From assembly GCF_003086355.1 (NCBI RefSeq), contig NZ_CP031733.1:744001-808000 (forward strand): a stretch of DNA of 64,000 bases. The letters run 5' to 3'. The notes below the pieces were generated by a model that saw only the letters and a list, made by a program, of their open reading frames with translations, was not told the DNA's origin and searched no databases. Positions within the stretch are counted from its first letter, which is position 1. Every line of letters starts with the position of its first letter. Of this stretch, positions 44,185-54,637 are shown in pieces. Origin of the DNA: Streptococcus chenjunshii. GTDB lineage: Bacteria > Bacillota > Bacilli > Lactobacillales > Streptococcaceae. The position numbers and the translations under genes are program-made.

Positions 44185-44362
44185 TTGAGAATGGATGGAT
44201 ACTGCAGTTTACTACAGAGAGGTAGTGGGGGTGAGAACTATCGTAGGCTGATCTATCTTGCTGCTCAATAGAAACAACTAAAAAAACAAAGAGAATGACA
44301 AGCTCATTGAATGAAGGTGGTACCGCGGTTTTCGCCCTTCGTGCTTTGGGCTTGTTTTTTTA
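44185..44362 (+). ncRNA. T-box riboswitch of alaS
   Basis: A tRNA-sensing leader. Stem I parts are seen as ACAGAGAGGTAGTGGGGGTGA-like AGAGAG at about 44213 with a distal loop region; CTTGCTGCTC (44259-44268) may carry an Ala codon (GCT) as specifier. The T-box proper is AAGGTGGTACCGCGG at 44314-44328, followed by the terminator GCCC..GGGC and seven T. Uncharged tRNA-Ala would favour the antiterminator and allow alaS transcription. The specifier choice is tentative. Confidence 0.88.
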
Positions 44363-44630
44363 GAGAAAGCAGGCTGACATTTTGATATCGGATAAAAGCT
44401 CCGAGCCCTTGACAGTGCCGTGGGAAATCAAAAGCGGACAAGACTTAGAAAAGTAGCGGCAGTGCAGTCACAGCAATTCTAAGCAGCACTGCCGGAACAG
44501 TTTCGGAAGCGTTTTTTCTGCAGCAGTTTTTGCCAGCCGATTTAACGGCCGGTTCCGGTTTTGGCTGCTGTCTGTGTAAGATTGACCTGCTGCCTGCAAA
44601 CTCTGATTAAAGGTAAAAGGAAGGTAAGAT
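44363..44630. other. Long spacer between the T-box terminator and alaS
   Basis: 268 bases with no open gene. GC-rich hairpins occur at about 44520-44565 (CAGCAG.., GGCCGGTTCCGG). TTGACA at 44409 has no good -10 partner. The RBS AAGGAAGG is at 44619. Confidence 0.4.
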
Positions 44631-47249
44631 ATGAAAGAAATGACAAGCGCTCAAGTGCGCCAGATGTGGCTGGATTTTTGGCAGACAAAAGCTCATGCTA
44701 TTGAGCCTTCAGCTAATTTGATTCCAGTAAACGATCCAACATTATTATGGATAAATTCGGGAGTTGCTACCTTAAAAAAATATTTTGACGGCTCCGTCAT
44801 TCCGGAAAATCCCCGCATTGCCAATGCCCAGAAAGCAATTCGTACCAATGATATTGAAAATGTCGGGAAAACAGCACGGCATCATACCATGTTTGAAATG
44901 CTGGGAAATTTTTCAATCGGTGATTACTTCCGCGAACAAGCTATTAAGTGGGCTTTTGAACTGCTGACAAGTCCTCAGTGGTTTGACCTGCCTAAAGATA
45001 AACTTTATATGACCTATTATCCGGATGATAAGGAATCCTACAATTGCTGGCTGGCTTGCGGAGTTGACCCCAGTCATCTGATTCCGCTAGAAGAAAACTT
45101 CTGGGAAATCGGCGCAGGTCCTTCCGGTCCCGATACGGAAATCTTTTTTGACAGAGGAGCAGACTTTGATCCGGACAATATGGGCATCCGTCTGCTGGAA
45201 GAAGATATTGAAAATGACCGTTATATTGAAATTTGGAATATTGTTTTGTCTCAGTATAATGCAGACCCAGATCTGCCGCGTTCAGAATATCAGGAGCTTC
45301 CCAATAAAAATATCGATACCGGCATGGGGCTGGAACGCATGGTAGCGATTCTCCAGGGCGCAAAGACAAATTTTGAAACAGACCTCTTTCTGCCTTTGAT
45401 TCGGGAAGTGGAAAACATTTCAGGTAAAAGTTATGATCCTAATGGTGATAATATGAGCTTCAAGGTGATTGCCGATCATATCCGTTCTCTGACTTTTGCT
45501 GTTTGTGATGGCGCTCTGCCGGGTAATGAAGGCCGTGGCTATGTTTTGCGCCGCCTGCTGCGCCGGGCGGTTATGCACGGGCGCCGTTTGGGGATCAAAG
45601 AGCCCTTTCTTTACCGTCTGGTTCCGATTGTCGGCCGAATTATGACATCCTATTATCCGGAAATTCTTGAAAAACATGCGTTTATTGAAAAGATTGTCAA
45701 ACGTGAGGAAGAAACATTTGCACGCACTATTGATGCTGGAACTGTTCATTTAGAGCAGGTACTGTCTCAGTTAAAAAATGCTGGGGAGAACAGGCTTGAC
45801 GGTCAGGCTATTTTTAAACTTTATGATACTTACGGTTTCCCAGTTGAATTAACAGAAGAGCTGGCGGAAGACCAAGGCTTTACAATTGACCATAAAGGTT
45901 TTCAGGCAGCAATGAAAGAACAGCAGGAGCGTGCTCGGGCAGGCGCTGTCAAGGGCGGTTCAATGGGCATGCAGAACGAAACCTTAGCAGGTATTGTGGA
46001 ACCTTCTGTCTTTGATTATGATAAAGAGCAGTTAAGTGCCAGTCTGTCTGTGCTTCTTGTTGGAAATGAACGGGCAGCGTCTACAGGAGAGGTACAGGCT
46101 GTTCTTGTGTTTGACAGGACACCTTTTTATGCTGAAATGGGCGGTCAGGTTGCTGACAGAGGTGTCATTAAAAACGAGCAGGGAGAAATACTGGCACGGG
46201 TGACAGATGTTCAAAGAGCGCCTAACGGTCAGCCTTTGCATACTGCTGACGTTTTTTCTGAGCTTTCGGTCGGCCAAACTTACAGGCTGGAAATTGACCA
46301 TGAGCGCCGCTACCGCGTAATGACCAATCATACAGCAACACACTTGCTGCATGCTGCCCTACATAATGTTTTGGGCGATCATGCGAGACAGGCTGGTTCG
46401 CTTAATGAAATGGAATTTCTCCGCTTTGATTTCACGCATTTTGAAGCGGTGACAGCAGAACAGCTCCGACAGATAGAAGAAGAAGTTAATCAGCAGATTT
46501 GGCAGGCCCTTGAGGTGAAGACGATTGAAACAGACCTTGACACGGCTAAGTCAATGGGAGCATTAGCGCTTTTTGGTGAAAAGTACGGTAAAAAAGTGCG
46601 TGTTGTCACGATTGGCGACTATTCTGTTGAACTCTGCGGCGGCACTCATCTTAAAAATACTGCAGAAATTGGGATTTTCAAAATTATTAAGGAAGAAGGA
46701 ATCGGTTCAGGAACCCGTCGTATTCTGGCAGTGACCGGCAGGGAAGCTTTTTCGGCCTACCGTGAAACTGAAGATACCCTTAAAAACATTGCCGCAGCGG
46801 TTAAATCTCCTCAGCTGAAAGACGTGACAAACAGAGTAGTTAGTCTGCAGGAACAGCTCCGTCAGCTGCAAAAAGAGAATGCTGAGCTGAAAGAAAAAGC
46901 CGCTGCTGAACAGGCTGCTGCTGTTTTCGCAGATGTCAAGGAGACAAACGGTATCTCCTATATCGCTGCTCAAGTTCAGGCAGCTGATGCCGCTGCTTTG
47001 CGGTCCTTTGCTGATAATTGGAAGCAGCAGGATTACTCGGATGTTCTTGTTTTAGCAGCGACTATCGGAGAAAAAGTCAGTGTTCTCGCAGCCAGCAAGA
47101 CTCAGGCTGTTCATGCCGGCAATCTGATTAAACAGCTGGCCCCTATTGTAGCAGGCCGAGGCGGCGGCAAACCGGCTATGGCTATGGCAGGCGGCAGCGA
47201 TCCTTCAGCAATCTCTGCTTTGCTGGCAGCCGTAGCTGAAAAACTGTAA
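44631..47249 (+). CDS. alaS: Alanyl-tRNA synthetase
   Basis: An 872-residue class II synthetase that charges tRNA-Ala. In order: the catalytic core (1-~240, including [18 protein letters not shown]), the tRNA-recognition domain, the editing domain with the zinc/histidine site [13 protein letters not shown] (~565) and [14 protein letters not shown] (~670), and the C-terminal coiled-coil and glycine-rich C-Ala domain ([16 protein letters not shown]). Intact and of normal length. It is controlled by the T-box leader upstream. Confidence 0.97.
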   Translation: MKEMTSAQVRQMWLDFWQTKAHAIEPSANLIPVNDPTLLWINSGVATLKKYFDGSVIPENPRIANAQKAIRTNDIENVGKTARHHTMFEMLGNFSIGDYFREQAIKWAFELLTSPQWFDLPKDKLYMTYYPDDKESYNCWLACGVDPSHLIPLEENFWEIGAGPSGPDTEIFFDRGADFDPDNMGIRLLEEDIENDRYIEIWNIVLSQYNADPDLPRSEYQELPNKNIDTGMGLERMVAILQGAKTNFETDLFLPLIREVENISGKSYDPNGDNMSFKVIADHIRSLTFAVCDGALPGNEGRGYVLRRLLRRAVMHGRRLGIKEPFLYRLVPIVGRIMTSYYPEILEKHAFIEKIVKREEETFARTIDAGTVHLEQVLSQLKNAGENRLDGQAIFKLYDTYGFPVELTEELAEDQGFTIDHKGFQAAMKEQQERARAGAVKGGSMGMQNETLAGIVEPSVFDYDKEQLSASLSVLLVGNERAASTGEVQAVLVFDRTPFYAEMGGQVADRGVIKNEQGEILARVTDVQRAPNGQPLHTADVFSELSVGQTYRLEIDHERRYRVMTNHTATHLLHAALHNVLGDHARQAGSLNEMEFLRFDFTHFEAVTAEQLRQIEEEVNQQIWQALEVKTIETDLDTAKSMGALALFGEKYGKKVRVVTIGDYSVELCGGTHLKNTAEIGIFKIIKEEGIGSGTRRILAVTGREAFSAYRETEDTLKNIAAAVKSPQLKDVTNRVVSLQEQLRQLQKENAELKEKAAAEQAAAVFADVKETNGISYIAAQVQAADAAALRSFADNWKQQDYSDVLVLAATIGEKVSVLAASKTQAVHAGNLIKQLAPIVAGRGGGKPAMAMAGGSDPSAISALLAAVAEKL

Positions 47250-47275
47250 TGTCTTTTAATTTTAGCAATACCTAC

Positions 47276-47302
47276 GCGGCTGTTATTTTTCGGAACAGCC
47301 GC
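47276..47302 (+). terminator. Hairpin after alaS
   Basis: GCGGCTGTT and AACAGCCGC form a nine-pair stem; the following run is only moderately T-rich (GGTTTTCTT). Confidence 0.6.
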
Positions 47303-47486
47303 AGCCGGTTTTCTTAAGCGGTAAAAATTGGCGGTATCTCCCATAGTGCTTTATGTACATTTAAAATATCTAAAAACAGTTGCTGACTGATAGTTTTTAG
47401 GGGTTTCTTGTAAAGCAGAATGTTTAAGCTTTTTACAGAAGGTATCTTAGATATTTTTACAGCTTGCTTGGATCGTGAGGTAGAAA

Positions 47487-48269
47487 ATGCGGATAGCTTT
47501 AGTACAGATGGATATTTTTTATAAAGATACAAAAAGTAACTTTGCGGCTGTTTCAGAGCTGCTGGAACAGGCAGCAGCAGATAAAGCAGATGTTATAGTG
47601 CTGCCGGAAATGTGGAATACAGGCTATGCTCTGGCAGATTTAGATCGTATGGCAGATAAAGAAGGCGAACAAACAATAGAGCTTTTAGGAAGTTTTGCTA
47701 AAAATTATGCCGTTAATATTGTTGCAGGGTCAGTGGCAGTTGAGAAAAACACGGGTTTTTATAACATGTCCTATGTTTTCAACCGCCGAGGTGAGGTGAT
47801 CAGCCGTTATGCCAAAGCGCATTTATTTGCTCCTATGGCCGAAGATATTTATTTGCAGCCAGGAAATCAGGAGAGTTCTTTTAGTATTGACGGGATAAGA
47901 GCTTCCGTCGCTGTTTGCTATGACTTGCGCTTTCCTGAATGGATACGTACGATGATGGCCAAAGGCAGCCAAATCTTGTTTGTTGCCGCCCAATGGCCGC
48001 AGGAGCGCATTCAGCAGTGGGAGATATTGCTGAGAGCGCGTGCAGTTGAAAACCAGGCCTTTGTAGTAGGAGTTAACCGTGTCGGACAAGATCCTGACTA
48101 TCATTTTGCTGGGCGCTCCCTGATTATTGATCCACTCGGTCAGACTGTCTTGCAGGCACCGGACAGCAGTTCGGGCGTGTATAGCGCTGCGGTTGATTTT
48201 TCCCAAAGCGACCTAGTTCGCAGCCAAATTCCCGTTTTTGCTGACAGACGCCCGGAGCTTTATCATTAA
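47487..48269 (+). CDS. Carbon-nitrogen hydrolase (omega-amidase / YafV-like)
   Basis: A 260-residue nitrilase-superfamily amidase. The catalytic triad is visible: Glu in VIVLPEMWNTG, Lys in YAKAHLF, Cys in SVAVCYDLRFPEW. The FPEW and LLRARAVENQ features resemble omega-amidases that deamidate 2-oxoglutaramate, a repair and transamination-coupled reaction. The exact substrate is inferred. ATG 47487 follows GTGAGGTAG. Next gene starts 90 bases downstream. Confidence 0.82.
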   Translation: MRIALVQMDIFYKDTKSNFAAVSELLEQAAADKADVIVLPEMWNTGYALADLDRMADKEGEQTIELLGSFAKNYAVNIVAGSVAVEKNTGFYNMSYVFNRRGEVISRYAKAHLFAPMAEDIYLQPGNQESSFSIDGIRASVAVCYDLRFPEWIRTMMAKGSQILFVAAQWPQERIQQWEILLRARAVENQAFVVGVNRVGQDPDYHFAGRSLIIDPLGQTVLQAPDSSSGVYSAAVDFSQSDLVRSQIPVFADRRPELYH

Positions 48270-48359
48270 ACTAAGCTTCAGACTGTTTTTGAATCAAGCT
48301 GGTTTTTATGGCTAAAATATGATAAACTGATAAAAAATATATGATTATGAGGATTTATA

Positions 48360-49046
48360 ATGAAAATATTTTTAAACAGCTTAAAGGTGCTCGGTCTTAT
48401 TTTTCTGTCCTTAATCTGCAATATGGCGCCAATATTTTTACTAAGCAGGCAGGATAGCTTTTCACAGCCCGTGCAGTGGCTGCTGGGGCTGCTTTACATC
48501 GTTTTTATTGCCTGTGTACTTTACGCTTTATGGACATTTCACAAGAAACATGAAAGTGATGCGATAAAACAGCAGACAATAAGGGGAGCAGACCTAGGGA
48601 TTGCCTTGCTGTTTTGGCTGGGGATGCGGATTATAGCTGTTGTCGGCACAGTTGCCAACCAATTGTATTCCGGACAGGAGACCACTGCTAATGATGCTGC
48701 TCTGCAAAGCCTGACCTCTTTTTTCGCAGACGGCTTCTTCCTCTATACTTTTTTATATGTTTTTCTGATTGGTATTATCGCGCCGATTATTGAAGAATTA
48801 GCTTACCGGGCTTTTCCTGAACACCTTCTGTTTAAGGGGCGAAGCAGGCTGCTTGCTGGTTTTGTGACCACCATTGTTTTTGCTTTGCCGCACTCGACCA
48901 ATATTATTGAATTTTTTACTTACGCCGGTATCGGAGCACTTTTATACTTAGCCTATCAGCGCCGGGGAAATATAAGAGACTCTATTTTGGTTCATATTTT
49001 AAATAACCTTCCTTCAGCCATCTTTTTGTTCTTCATGCGCTTTTAA
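48360..49046 (+). CDS. CPBP-family intramembrane metalloprotease
   Basis: A 228-residue membrane protein with about six to seven helices and the Abi/CPBP motifs: EELAYRAFPEHLL (motif 1, EExxxR), FALPHS (motif 2 histidine) and HILNN (motif 3). The family includes prenyl-protein proteases and bacteriocin self-immunity proteins. No bacteriocin gene is visible nearby, so a general membrane-protease role is as likely. ATG 48360 follows GAGGA. Confidence 0.82.
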   Translation: MKIFLNSLKVLGLIFLSLICNMAPIFLLSRQDSFSQPVQWLLGLLYIVFIACVLYALWTFHKKHESDAIKQQTIRGADLGIALLFWLGMRIIAVVGTVANQLYSGQETTANDAALQSLTSFFADGFFLYTFLYVFLIGIIAPIIEELAYRAFPEHLLFKGRSRLLAGFVTTIVFALPHSTNIIEFFTYAGIGALLYLAYQRRGNIRDSILVHILNNLPSAIFLFFMRF

Positions 49047-49163
49047 GCCTGCGACAAAAGGCAGAAGCAGACCAAAAGCCGAAACCGTTTTCCAAGACCA
49101 CTGAAAAGGTCATCTCAATGAAAATATCAGCAAACAAACTGATAGAAAATCAATAAAAAAATT

Positions 49164-49222
49164 AAAAAACGAACGATATAAACTTAGTCCCGTTTGACTA
49201 GTATAAAACGTTCGTTTTTTTT
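49164..49222. terminator. Long hairpin terminator
   Basis: AAAAAACGAACG pairs with CGTTCGTTTTTT; ACTTAGTC and GACTAGT inside can extend the stem. A-runs and T-runs on the two sides allow bidirectional use. Confidence 0.8.
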
Positions 49223-49409
49223 ATCGGTTTGATTTTTCTTTCGCAGACTTTTTCAGTGATCTCCTTTGTCTCAGCCGCTTTTTTAGATACAAGAGATTTC
49301 GTTTTTGGAGGATGTTACTGCAAATTCTGAGATTCCGGGTGTGAGCAGCTTTGTATACAGGGCTTGCTAATTGTAGAAAAAATTTCTTTTGAAAAGCTTT
49401 GGATTTTCC

Positions 49410-49438
49410 TTGACTTATGTATAATTATACGTTAAAAT
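49410..49438 (+). promoter_or_regulatory. argC promoter with ArgR operator
   Basis: TTGACT (49410-49415) and TAAAAT (49433-49438), spacer 17. The perfect palindrome GTATAATTATAC (49419-49430) fills the spacer and matches the core of ArgR boxes (TGTATAATTATACG-like), so arginine repression of argCJBD is expected. Confidence 0.75.
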
Positions 49439-49466
49439 GAATAATATCTTAAAAAGGAGATAGAGC

Positions 49467-50489
49467 ATGAAGGTATCAATCGTTGGTGTTACAGGATATA
49501 GCGGACTAGAACTGGTTCGGCTGCTGAATAATCATAAAAATGCAGAAATCGTTTCTGTCCATGCCAGTAAAGACATCGGCAGCGCTCTTTCTGAGATTTA
49601 CCCTTATTTAAAGGGGATTTGTGATTTAGAAATTTCTGCTTTTGACAGCCAGCAAATTATGCAAAAAGCTGATCTTGTTTTTTTGGCAGCACCGAGCGGA
49701 GTGGCTAAAAATTTAGCCGAGGACTTTGTTGAAGCAGGGTTCCCCGTTATTGATCTTTCAGGTGACCACCGTCTGCCAGCTTCTCTTTATGAAAAATGGT
49801 ACCAAAAAACAGCTCCTGCAAAAGAAACTTTAGCTCAGTTTACCTACGCTTTAAGCGAATATACTGATGTTAAAGGCAAAAAGTTTATTGCGAATCCAGG
49901 CTGCTATGCGACTGCGGTGGAATTAGCCCTTATTCCGTTATTAAAAGCAAAAGCCATTGATTTGGATTCAGTCATTGTAGATGCTAAAAGCGGACTGACC
50001 GGAGCAGGGAAAGCTCTCTCGGCTTCCAGCCATTTTGTTAATGTTCATGATAATTATGTGACTTATAAACTCAATCGGCATCAGCATATCCCGGAAATTG
50101 TACAGGAACTGCAATTATTTGACAGCGGACTGAAACATATTCAGTTCTCAACATCTCTGCTGCCGGTAAACCGGGGAATTATGGCGACCTGCTATGTGAG
50201 GCTAAGGCAGCCTTTATCACAAGATGCCATTAGAGACCTTTATCAAAGCTGCTATGCAGATAAGTTTTTTGTCCGTATTCAAAAAGAACTGCCGGAACTT
50301 CATAGTGTGATTGGTTCTAATTTTACAGATATCGGTTTTGCTTATAACCCGCTGACCAATGTTCTGACGGTGGTATCTGTCATTGATAATCTGTTAAAAG
50401 GGGCTGCCGGTCAGGCTGTTCAAAACTTTAATCTCATGTTCGGTTTTGACGAAACAGCCGGTCTGCTCACTGTGCCGAGCTATTTATAG
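49467..50489 (+). CDS. argC: N-acetyl-gamma-glutamyl-phosphate reductase
   Basis: A 340-residue NADPH-dependent reductase, third step of arginine synthesis, giving N-acetylglutamate semialdehyde. N-terminal nucleotide-binding [14 protein letters not shown], catalytic Cys in [13 protein letters not shown] (about residue 148), and [11 protein letters not shown]. Intact. First gene of argCJBD under an ArgR-type promoter; AAAGGAG before ATG 49467. argG and argH are not in this window. Confidence 0.96.
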   Translation: MKVSIVGVTGYSGLELVRLLNNHKNAEIVSVHASKDIGSALSEIYPYLKGICDLEISAFDSQQIMQKADLVFLAAPSGVAKNLAEDFVEAGFPVIDLSGDHRLPASLYEKWYQKTAPAKETLAQFTYALSEYTDVKGKKFIANPGCYATAVELALIPLLKAKAIDLDSVIVDAKSGLTGAGKALSASSHFVNVHDNYVTYKLNRHQHIPEIVQELQLFDSGLKHIQFSTSLLPVNRGIMATCYVRLRQPLSQDAIRDLYQSCYADKFFVRIQKELPELHSVIGSNFTDIGFAYNPLTNVLTVVSVIDNLLKGAAGQAVQNFNLMFGFDETAGLLTVPSYL

Positions 50490-50506
50490 AAAGAAAAGGA
50501 AGCATT

Positions 50507-51700
50507 ATGGAATTTTTTCAAGGGAATATTGCCAGCCCGCTGGGGTTTTCGGCTGATGGACTGCATGCCGGATTTAAAAAGAGAAAAATGGATTTTGGCT
50601 GGGTGGTATCGGAGGTTCCTGCCAGCGTTGCAGGCGTTTATACCACTAACAAGGTAGTTGCACCGCCTTTGATTGTGACTCGGTCAGCGATTGAAACACA
50701 TAGGGAAATGCAGGCAGTAGTTGTTAATTCCGGCGTTGCTAATTCCTGTACAGGCAGTCAGGGAATGGCAGATGCTTACCGCATGCAGAAACAGACAGCT
50801 GAAAAATTAAAGATTGCACCGCATCTGGTGGGGATAGCTTCTACAGGTGTCATTGGTGATTTGCTGCCTATGGACAAACTGGAGAAGGGTTTAGAGAAAC
50901 TGGTTGTCAATGGGAATGCTGATGATTTTGCCAAAGCTATTTTAACAACTGATACAGTAACCAAGACAGTAGCAGTAAAGGACATGTTTGGTTCTGATGA
51001 GGTGACAATGGCTGGTGTCGCTAAAGGTTCGGGCATGATCCATCCTAATATGGCTACCATGCTGGCCTTTATTACCTGCGATGCCAATATTTCCAGTCAA
51101 ACGCTGCAGCTGGCGCTGAGTCAAAATGTGGAAACCACTTTCAACCAAATTACCATAGACGGTGATACGTCAACTAATGATATGGTTCTTGTGCTTGCTA
51201 ACGGCTGCAGCGGCAGTCAGGAGATTTTACCGGGGACAACTGCTTTTGACCAATTTTCGGACATGCTGTCTGCTGTTATGACTGACTTGGCTAAAAAAAT
51301 TGCTAAAGACGGCGAAGGGGCAACTAAATTGATTGAGGTTCAGGTAAGAAATGCTCCGGACAGCCAAACTGCCCGTATGCTGGCCAAGAGCGTTGTGGGT
51401 TCCAGTCTGGTAAAAACAGCTGTTTTTGGTGAAGATCCCAATTGGGGACGGATACTAGCGGCTGTCGGCTATGCCGGGGCAGATGCTGCAGTAGACAAGG
51501 TCACTATCAGTTTAGGTCATATTCCGGTGCTGGTCGATTCAAACCCGGCAGCGTTTGACGACGAAGAAATGCAGGATATTATGCAGGAAGATGAGCTGAA
51601 CATTACTGTTGATCTGCATGATGGCAGCAGCCATGGGACAGCCTGGGGCTGTGATTTATCCTATGATTATGTTAAAATCAATGCTCTTTACCGAACTTAG
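50507..51700 (+). CDS. argJ: Glutamate N-acetyltransferase / amino-acid acetyltransferase
   Basis: A 397-residue proenzyme that recycles the acetyl group from N-acetylornithine to glutamate and, in bifunctional types, also uses acetyl-CoA. It cleaves itself at GSGMIHPNMATML, where Thr becomes the nucleophile (about residue 190). No separate argA is in the cluster, which would fit the bifunctional type (inference). Starts 17 bases after argC, with AGGAAG as RBS. Confidence 0.95.
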   Translation: MEFFQGNIASPLGFSADGLHAGFKKRKMDFGWVVSEVPASVAGVYTTNKVVAPPLIVTRSAIETHREMQAVVVNSGVANSCTGSQGMADAYRMQKQTAEKLKIAPHLVGIASTGVIGDLLPMDKLEKGLEKLVVNGNADDFAKAILTTDTVTKTVAVKDMFGSDEVTMAGVAKGSGMIHPNMATMLAFITCDANISSQTLQLALSQNVETTFNQITIDGDTSTNDMVLVLANGCSGSQEILPGTTAFDQFSDMLSAVMTDLAKKIAKDGEGATKLIEVQVRNAPDSQTARMLAKSVVGSSLVKTAVFGEDPNWGRILAAVGYAGADAAVDKVTISLGHIPVLVDSNPAAFDDEEMQDIMQEDELNITVDLHDGSSHGTAWGCDLSYDYVKINALYRT

Positions 51701-51763
51701 TCTGTACCATCGGTCTGCCCAAAGAAAAAGCAGTCCTCTGCTTGAAGGAGAATCAGAAAACGT

Positions 51764-52501
51764 ATGAAACATGTCATTGTAATCAAAATCGGCGGTGCGG
51801 CGGCGCAGTCGCTGACAGCAGATTTTCTGGGTCAGCTTAATATCTGGAAAGAGGCTGGAAAAGCTCTTCTTATCGTCCATGGCGGAGGGTTCGCAATCGA
51901 TCGGCTGATGGAGGAGAATCACAGGTCTGTTAAAAAAGTAAACGGTCTGCGTGTAACGGATAAGGCTGACATGCTTTTGGTCAAAAAAGCACTAACAGAA
52001 CAGGTTGGTCCTCCTCTGGCCCAGCACTTAAATCGTGCCGGTTTGCCGGCCGTAACAGTTAATGCAGACTTGCCAAATATCGTCAAGGCAGATTTTTTGC
52101 AGCAGGAGCTCTACGGCTACGTCGGACAGGTAAAAGAAGTGGTTGAAGAACCGTTGCGAAACCTTTTAACAAAGGGTTTAGTACCGCTTTTGCCTTCTTT
52201 AGGCTACAGTAAAGAAGGTGAGCTGCTCAATATCAATGCGGATTATTTGGCTAGAGCAGTAGCTCAGGCTATGTCAGCAGAGAAACTCATTTTAATGACC
52301 GATGTTCCGGGTATTTTAGAGAATGGCTCGGTGCTTGCCAGTCTGCCAGTCAGTTCTGTTCAGGAAAAAATAGCTGATGCTACAATTACAGGCGGTATGA
52401 TTCCCAAGGTTGAAAGTGCAGCCCAAACAGTGCTTGCAGGCGTAGGGGAGGTTTTGATTGGAAATTCTTTAAATCAGGGGACAGTTATCAAGAAAGGCTA
52501 A
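51764..52501 (+). CDS. argB: Acetylglutamate kinase
   Basis: A 245-residue amino-acid kinase that phosphorylates N-acetylglutamate, second step of arginine synthesis. IKIGGAAAQ and LIVHGGGFAID bind phosphates and substrate; LNINADYLARAVAQA and GGMIPKVESA are typical. It lacks the N-terminal helix of arginine-sensitive hexameric enzymes, so feedback inhibition is doubtful. It starts 63 bases after argJ and its stop is two bases before argD. Confidence 0.95.
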   Translation: MKHVIVIKIGGAAAQSLTADFLGQLNIWKEAGKALLIVHGGGFAIDRLMEENHRSVKKVNGLRVTDKADMLLVKKALTEQVGPPLAQHLNRAGLPAVTVNADLPNIVKADFLQQELYGYVGQVKEVVEEPLRNLLTKGLVPLLPSLGYSKEGELLNINADYLARAVAQAMSAEKLILMTDVPGILENGSVLASLPVSSVQEKIADATITGGMIPKVESAAQTVLAGVGEVLIGNSLNQGTVIKKG

Positions 52502-52503
52502 CT

Positions 52504-53649
52504 ATGGGAAAACTTTTTAACAATTATCAAAGAGTAGATATCGAATTTATTAGAGCAGAAGGAAATTATTTATTTGACCAGGAAGGGAAGGCCTATCTTG
52601 ATTTTTCCAGCGGTATCGGGGTGACGAATCTGGGATTTCATCCGGCAGTTAAAACGGTGCTGAAAAAGCAGGCTGAGCAAATCTGGCATACCCCAAACCT
52701 TTATCAAAACAGCCTGCAGGAAGAAGTAGCCGATAAATTGATCGGTTTCAGAGACTATTTAGCATATTTTTGCAACAGCGGAGCAGAAGCTAATGAAGCG
52801 GCAATTAAACTGGCCAGAAAGAGCACCGGCAGACAGGAAATCATCAGCTTTAAAAATAGTTTTCACGGACGGACTTTCGGCTCGCTCTCAGCCAGCGGTC
52901 AGGATGCTATAAAACAAGGGTTTGGTGACGGTGTGCCGCATTTTTACTATGCCTCTCTGAATGACTTAGACAGTGTTAAGGACTTGGTAACCGATGATAC
53001 CGCAGCTGTTATGCTGGAATTGGTGCAGGGCGAATCTGGAATTCATGTGGCTCATAAGGATTTTGTTAGAAACTTAGCTGATTTTTGCCGGCAGACAGGA
53101 ATACTGCTGATAATTGATGAGGTGCAGACAGGTATGGGACGCACCGGAAAACTTTTTGCCTTTGAACATTATGGGATTGAACCGGATATCTTTACTCTTG
53201 CTAAAGGGCTGGGGAATGGCTTCCCTGTAGGTGCTATGCTTGGGAAAGCTTCTTTGGGAGAGGCCTTTTCTTACGGCAGCCACGGATCGACCTTTGGCGG
53301 CAATAAATTAGCTATGGCTGCAAGTTCAGCAGTATTGGACATACTGAAAGAAGAGGGATTTTTGGATACTGTTCTTTCAAAAGCGGCTTCTTTTAAGCAG
53401 AAACTTGCCCAAGCTCTTGCTAATCAGCCTCTGGTAACAGAAATCCGCGGTATGGGCTATATGATTGGTATTGAAACTGAAAGCGATTTGTCTGGACTGG
53501 TTTCGGCTGCGCGTGCCAAAGGCCTTATTATTTTAACTGCTGGCCGCAATGTTTTGCGTCTCTTACCGCCTCTGACTCTGACCGAAGAGGAGGGAGACCG
53601 AGCTATAGCGGTTCTGCAGGCAGTATTCGAAGAACAGTCTGCGACCTAG
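52504..53649 (+). CDS. argD: Acetylornithine aminotransferase
   Basis: A 381-residue PLP-dependent class III aminotransferase, fourth step of arginine synthesis. The PLP lysine is in FTLAKGLGNGFPVGAM; other marks are FCNSGAEANEAAIKLAR, FHGRTFGSLSASG and LIIDEVQTGMGRTG. Last gene of the cluster, followed by a strong hairpin at 53690-53738. Confidence 0.96.
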   Translation: MGKLFNNYQRVDIEFIRAEGNYLFDQEGKAYLDFSSGIGVTNLGFHPAVKTVLKKQAEQIWHTPNLYQNSLQEEVADKLIGFRDYLAYFCNSGAEANEAAIKLARKSTGRQEIISFKNSFHGRTFGSLSASGQDAIKQGFGDGVPHFYYASLNDLDSVKDLVTDDTAAVMLELVQGESGIHVAHKDFVRNLADFCRQTGILLIIDEVQTGMGRTGKLFAFEHYGIEPDIFTLAKGLGNGFPVGAMLGKASLGEAFSYGSHGSTFGGNKLAMAASSAVLDILKEEGFLDTVLSKAASFKQKLAQALANQPLVTEIRGMGYMIGIETESDLSGLVSAARAKGLIILTAGRNVLRLLPPLTLTEEEGDRAIAVLQAVFEEQSAT

Positions 53650-54351
53650 CAAAGGTTTGGACCTATAAGAAAAAGTGGTCAGGAAATGCAACTGCATCCC
53701 AAAAGTTAGACAGCAAATCTATCGATTGGGATGCAGTTTCTTTATGGCCAGATTATAAAGAACATTAAACAGTATAAGGTAGAAAGGCTAGTACAGACTA
53801 TGGTCATAAAACCGCTGCAGAGATCTCCGGTCAGAATGAAAAAAGCACTATGAAGCCATTCATGTCAGCAGCTGGCGCCCCTGCCTTGCGGGTAAGTATA
53901 GTGAATTGGAAAGATTAATCATCGGTAAGGAAAGGCAGACAAGACAAACAAAGTTATTTATTATTTATTTTGAGCTGCCAAACCATTACTAGGGAATTGA
54001 GTGTTTATTCCGCAGTCATTAGCAGAGTGAACGTAAGCGGCTAGATGCTGTCTCTCGATCATTAATAAAGAACCCGATGATTCTCATTATTTTTTAATGT
54101 ATGGATAAATTCTGTTTAGCTGTTTTGAAGAAGCTTGATGTTGGCAAAAAAAGAACCTTAAGCGCAAGAAATATGCTCTCTGTATGGCTTTTGACCAGTA
54201 CTTGAAAAAATTAATCTAGTCAACAAAGGGCGAGACACAGAGAAAGCATGGAAGAACCCCTCACGCATTTGGCGTGGAAGATAGGTTTGCTCTTGATTTT
54301 AAAACAAACTTATGCTAAAGTAAACTTAAATTTATCTTAAATGAGGTTTTC
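53650..54351. other. 700-base region between argD and the LXG locus, possible IS3 remnant
   Basis: No gene of useful length. CCCAAAAGTTAGACAG at 53698-53713 matches the terminal sequence common to IS3/IS150-type elements, and a hairpin AACTGCATCCCAA / TTGGGATGCAGTT (53690-53738) then ATGGC follows as in such elements. The rest is stop-rich and may be a decayed insertion. CACGC..GCGTG at about 54262-54278 and TTGATT at 54293 precede the first LXG-locus gene. Confidence 0.45.
53690..53738 (+). terminator. Hairpin after argD
   Basis: A 13-pair perfect stem AACTGCATCCCAA / TTGGGATGCAGTT with a 23-base loop, then TTCTTTA. It may act as terminator, though it looks derived from an IS3-type end. Confidence 0.55.
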
Positions 54352-54633
54352 ATGAGCACAGCCATTAAAAGCAGTTCTGACAGCGCCCAAGTGCATGCCA
54401 CAGCCTTCCAAAATGCCACCAGCTCGCTGGGGTCACTGCAGCAGTCCAGCAAGGATGAGCAGACCACTGTTACAGGCAACAGCCTTGCCCACCAAGCTAT
54501 TGACAAAATCTTGACGGCAGCCCTTGATCTCAGCACTGTTATGGCAGATCTGTCAGCCAATATCAACAGTGCCGCCGCAGAGTTTGAAGCGGCCGATCAG
54601 GCCGCCGCCCAAATGATCAGTAAGAAAGGATAA
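54352..54633 (+). CDS. LXG-associated small helical protein (Lap1 / DUF3130-like)
   Basis: A 93-residue Ala/Ser-rich helical protein without the WxG motif, matching the small alpha-helical partners (DUF3130, Lap1) that lie before LXG toxins and dock onto them for type VIIb secretion. Two helices (~8-50 and 55-90) are predicted. It overlaps nothing; the next gene starts four bases later. ATG 54352 follows ATGAGGT. The T7SS machine itself (EsxA, EssC) is not in the window. Confidence 0.72.
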   Translation: MSTAIKSSSDSAQVHATAFQNATSSLGSLQQSSKDEQTTVTGNSLAHQAIDKILTAALDLSTVMADLSANINSAAAEFEAADQAAAQMISKKG

Positions 54634-54637
54634 GCTG

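Larger units (their letters stand above)
49047..49466. other. Intergenic region before argC
   Basis: 420 bases without a gene. It contains the long hairpin terminator at 49164-49222 and the argC promoter. Nothing else is recognised. Confidence 0.5.

Noticed and set aside
48360..49046. Bacteriocin immunity gene
   Set aside because: CPBP proteins can be immunity factors, but no bacteriocin precursor or export gene is near, so I kept a neutral call.
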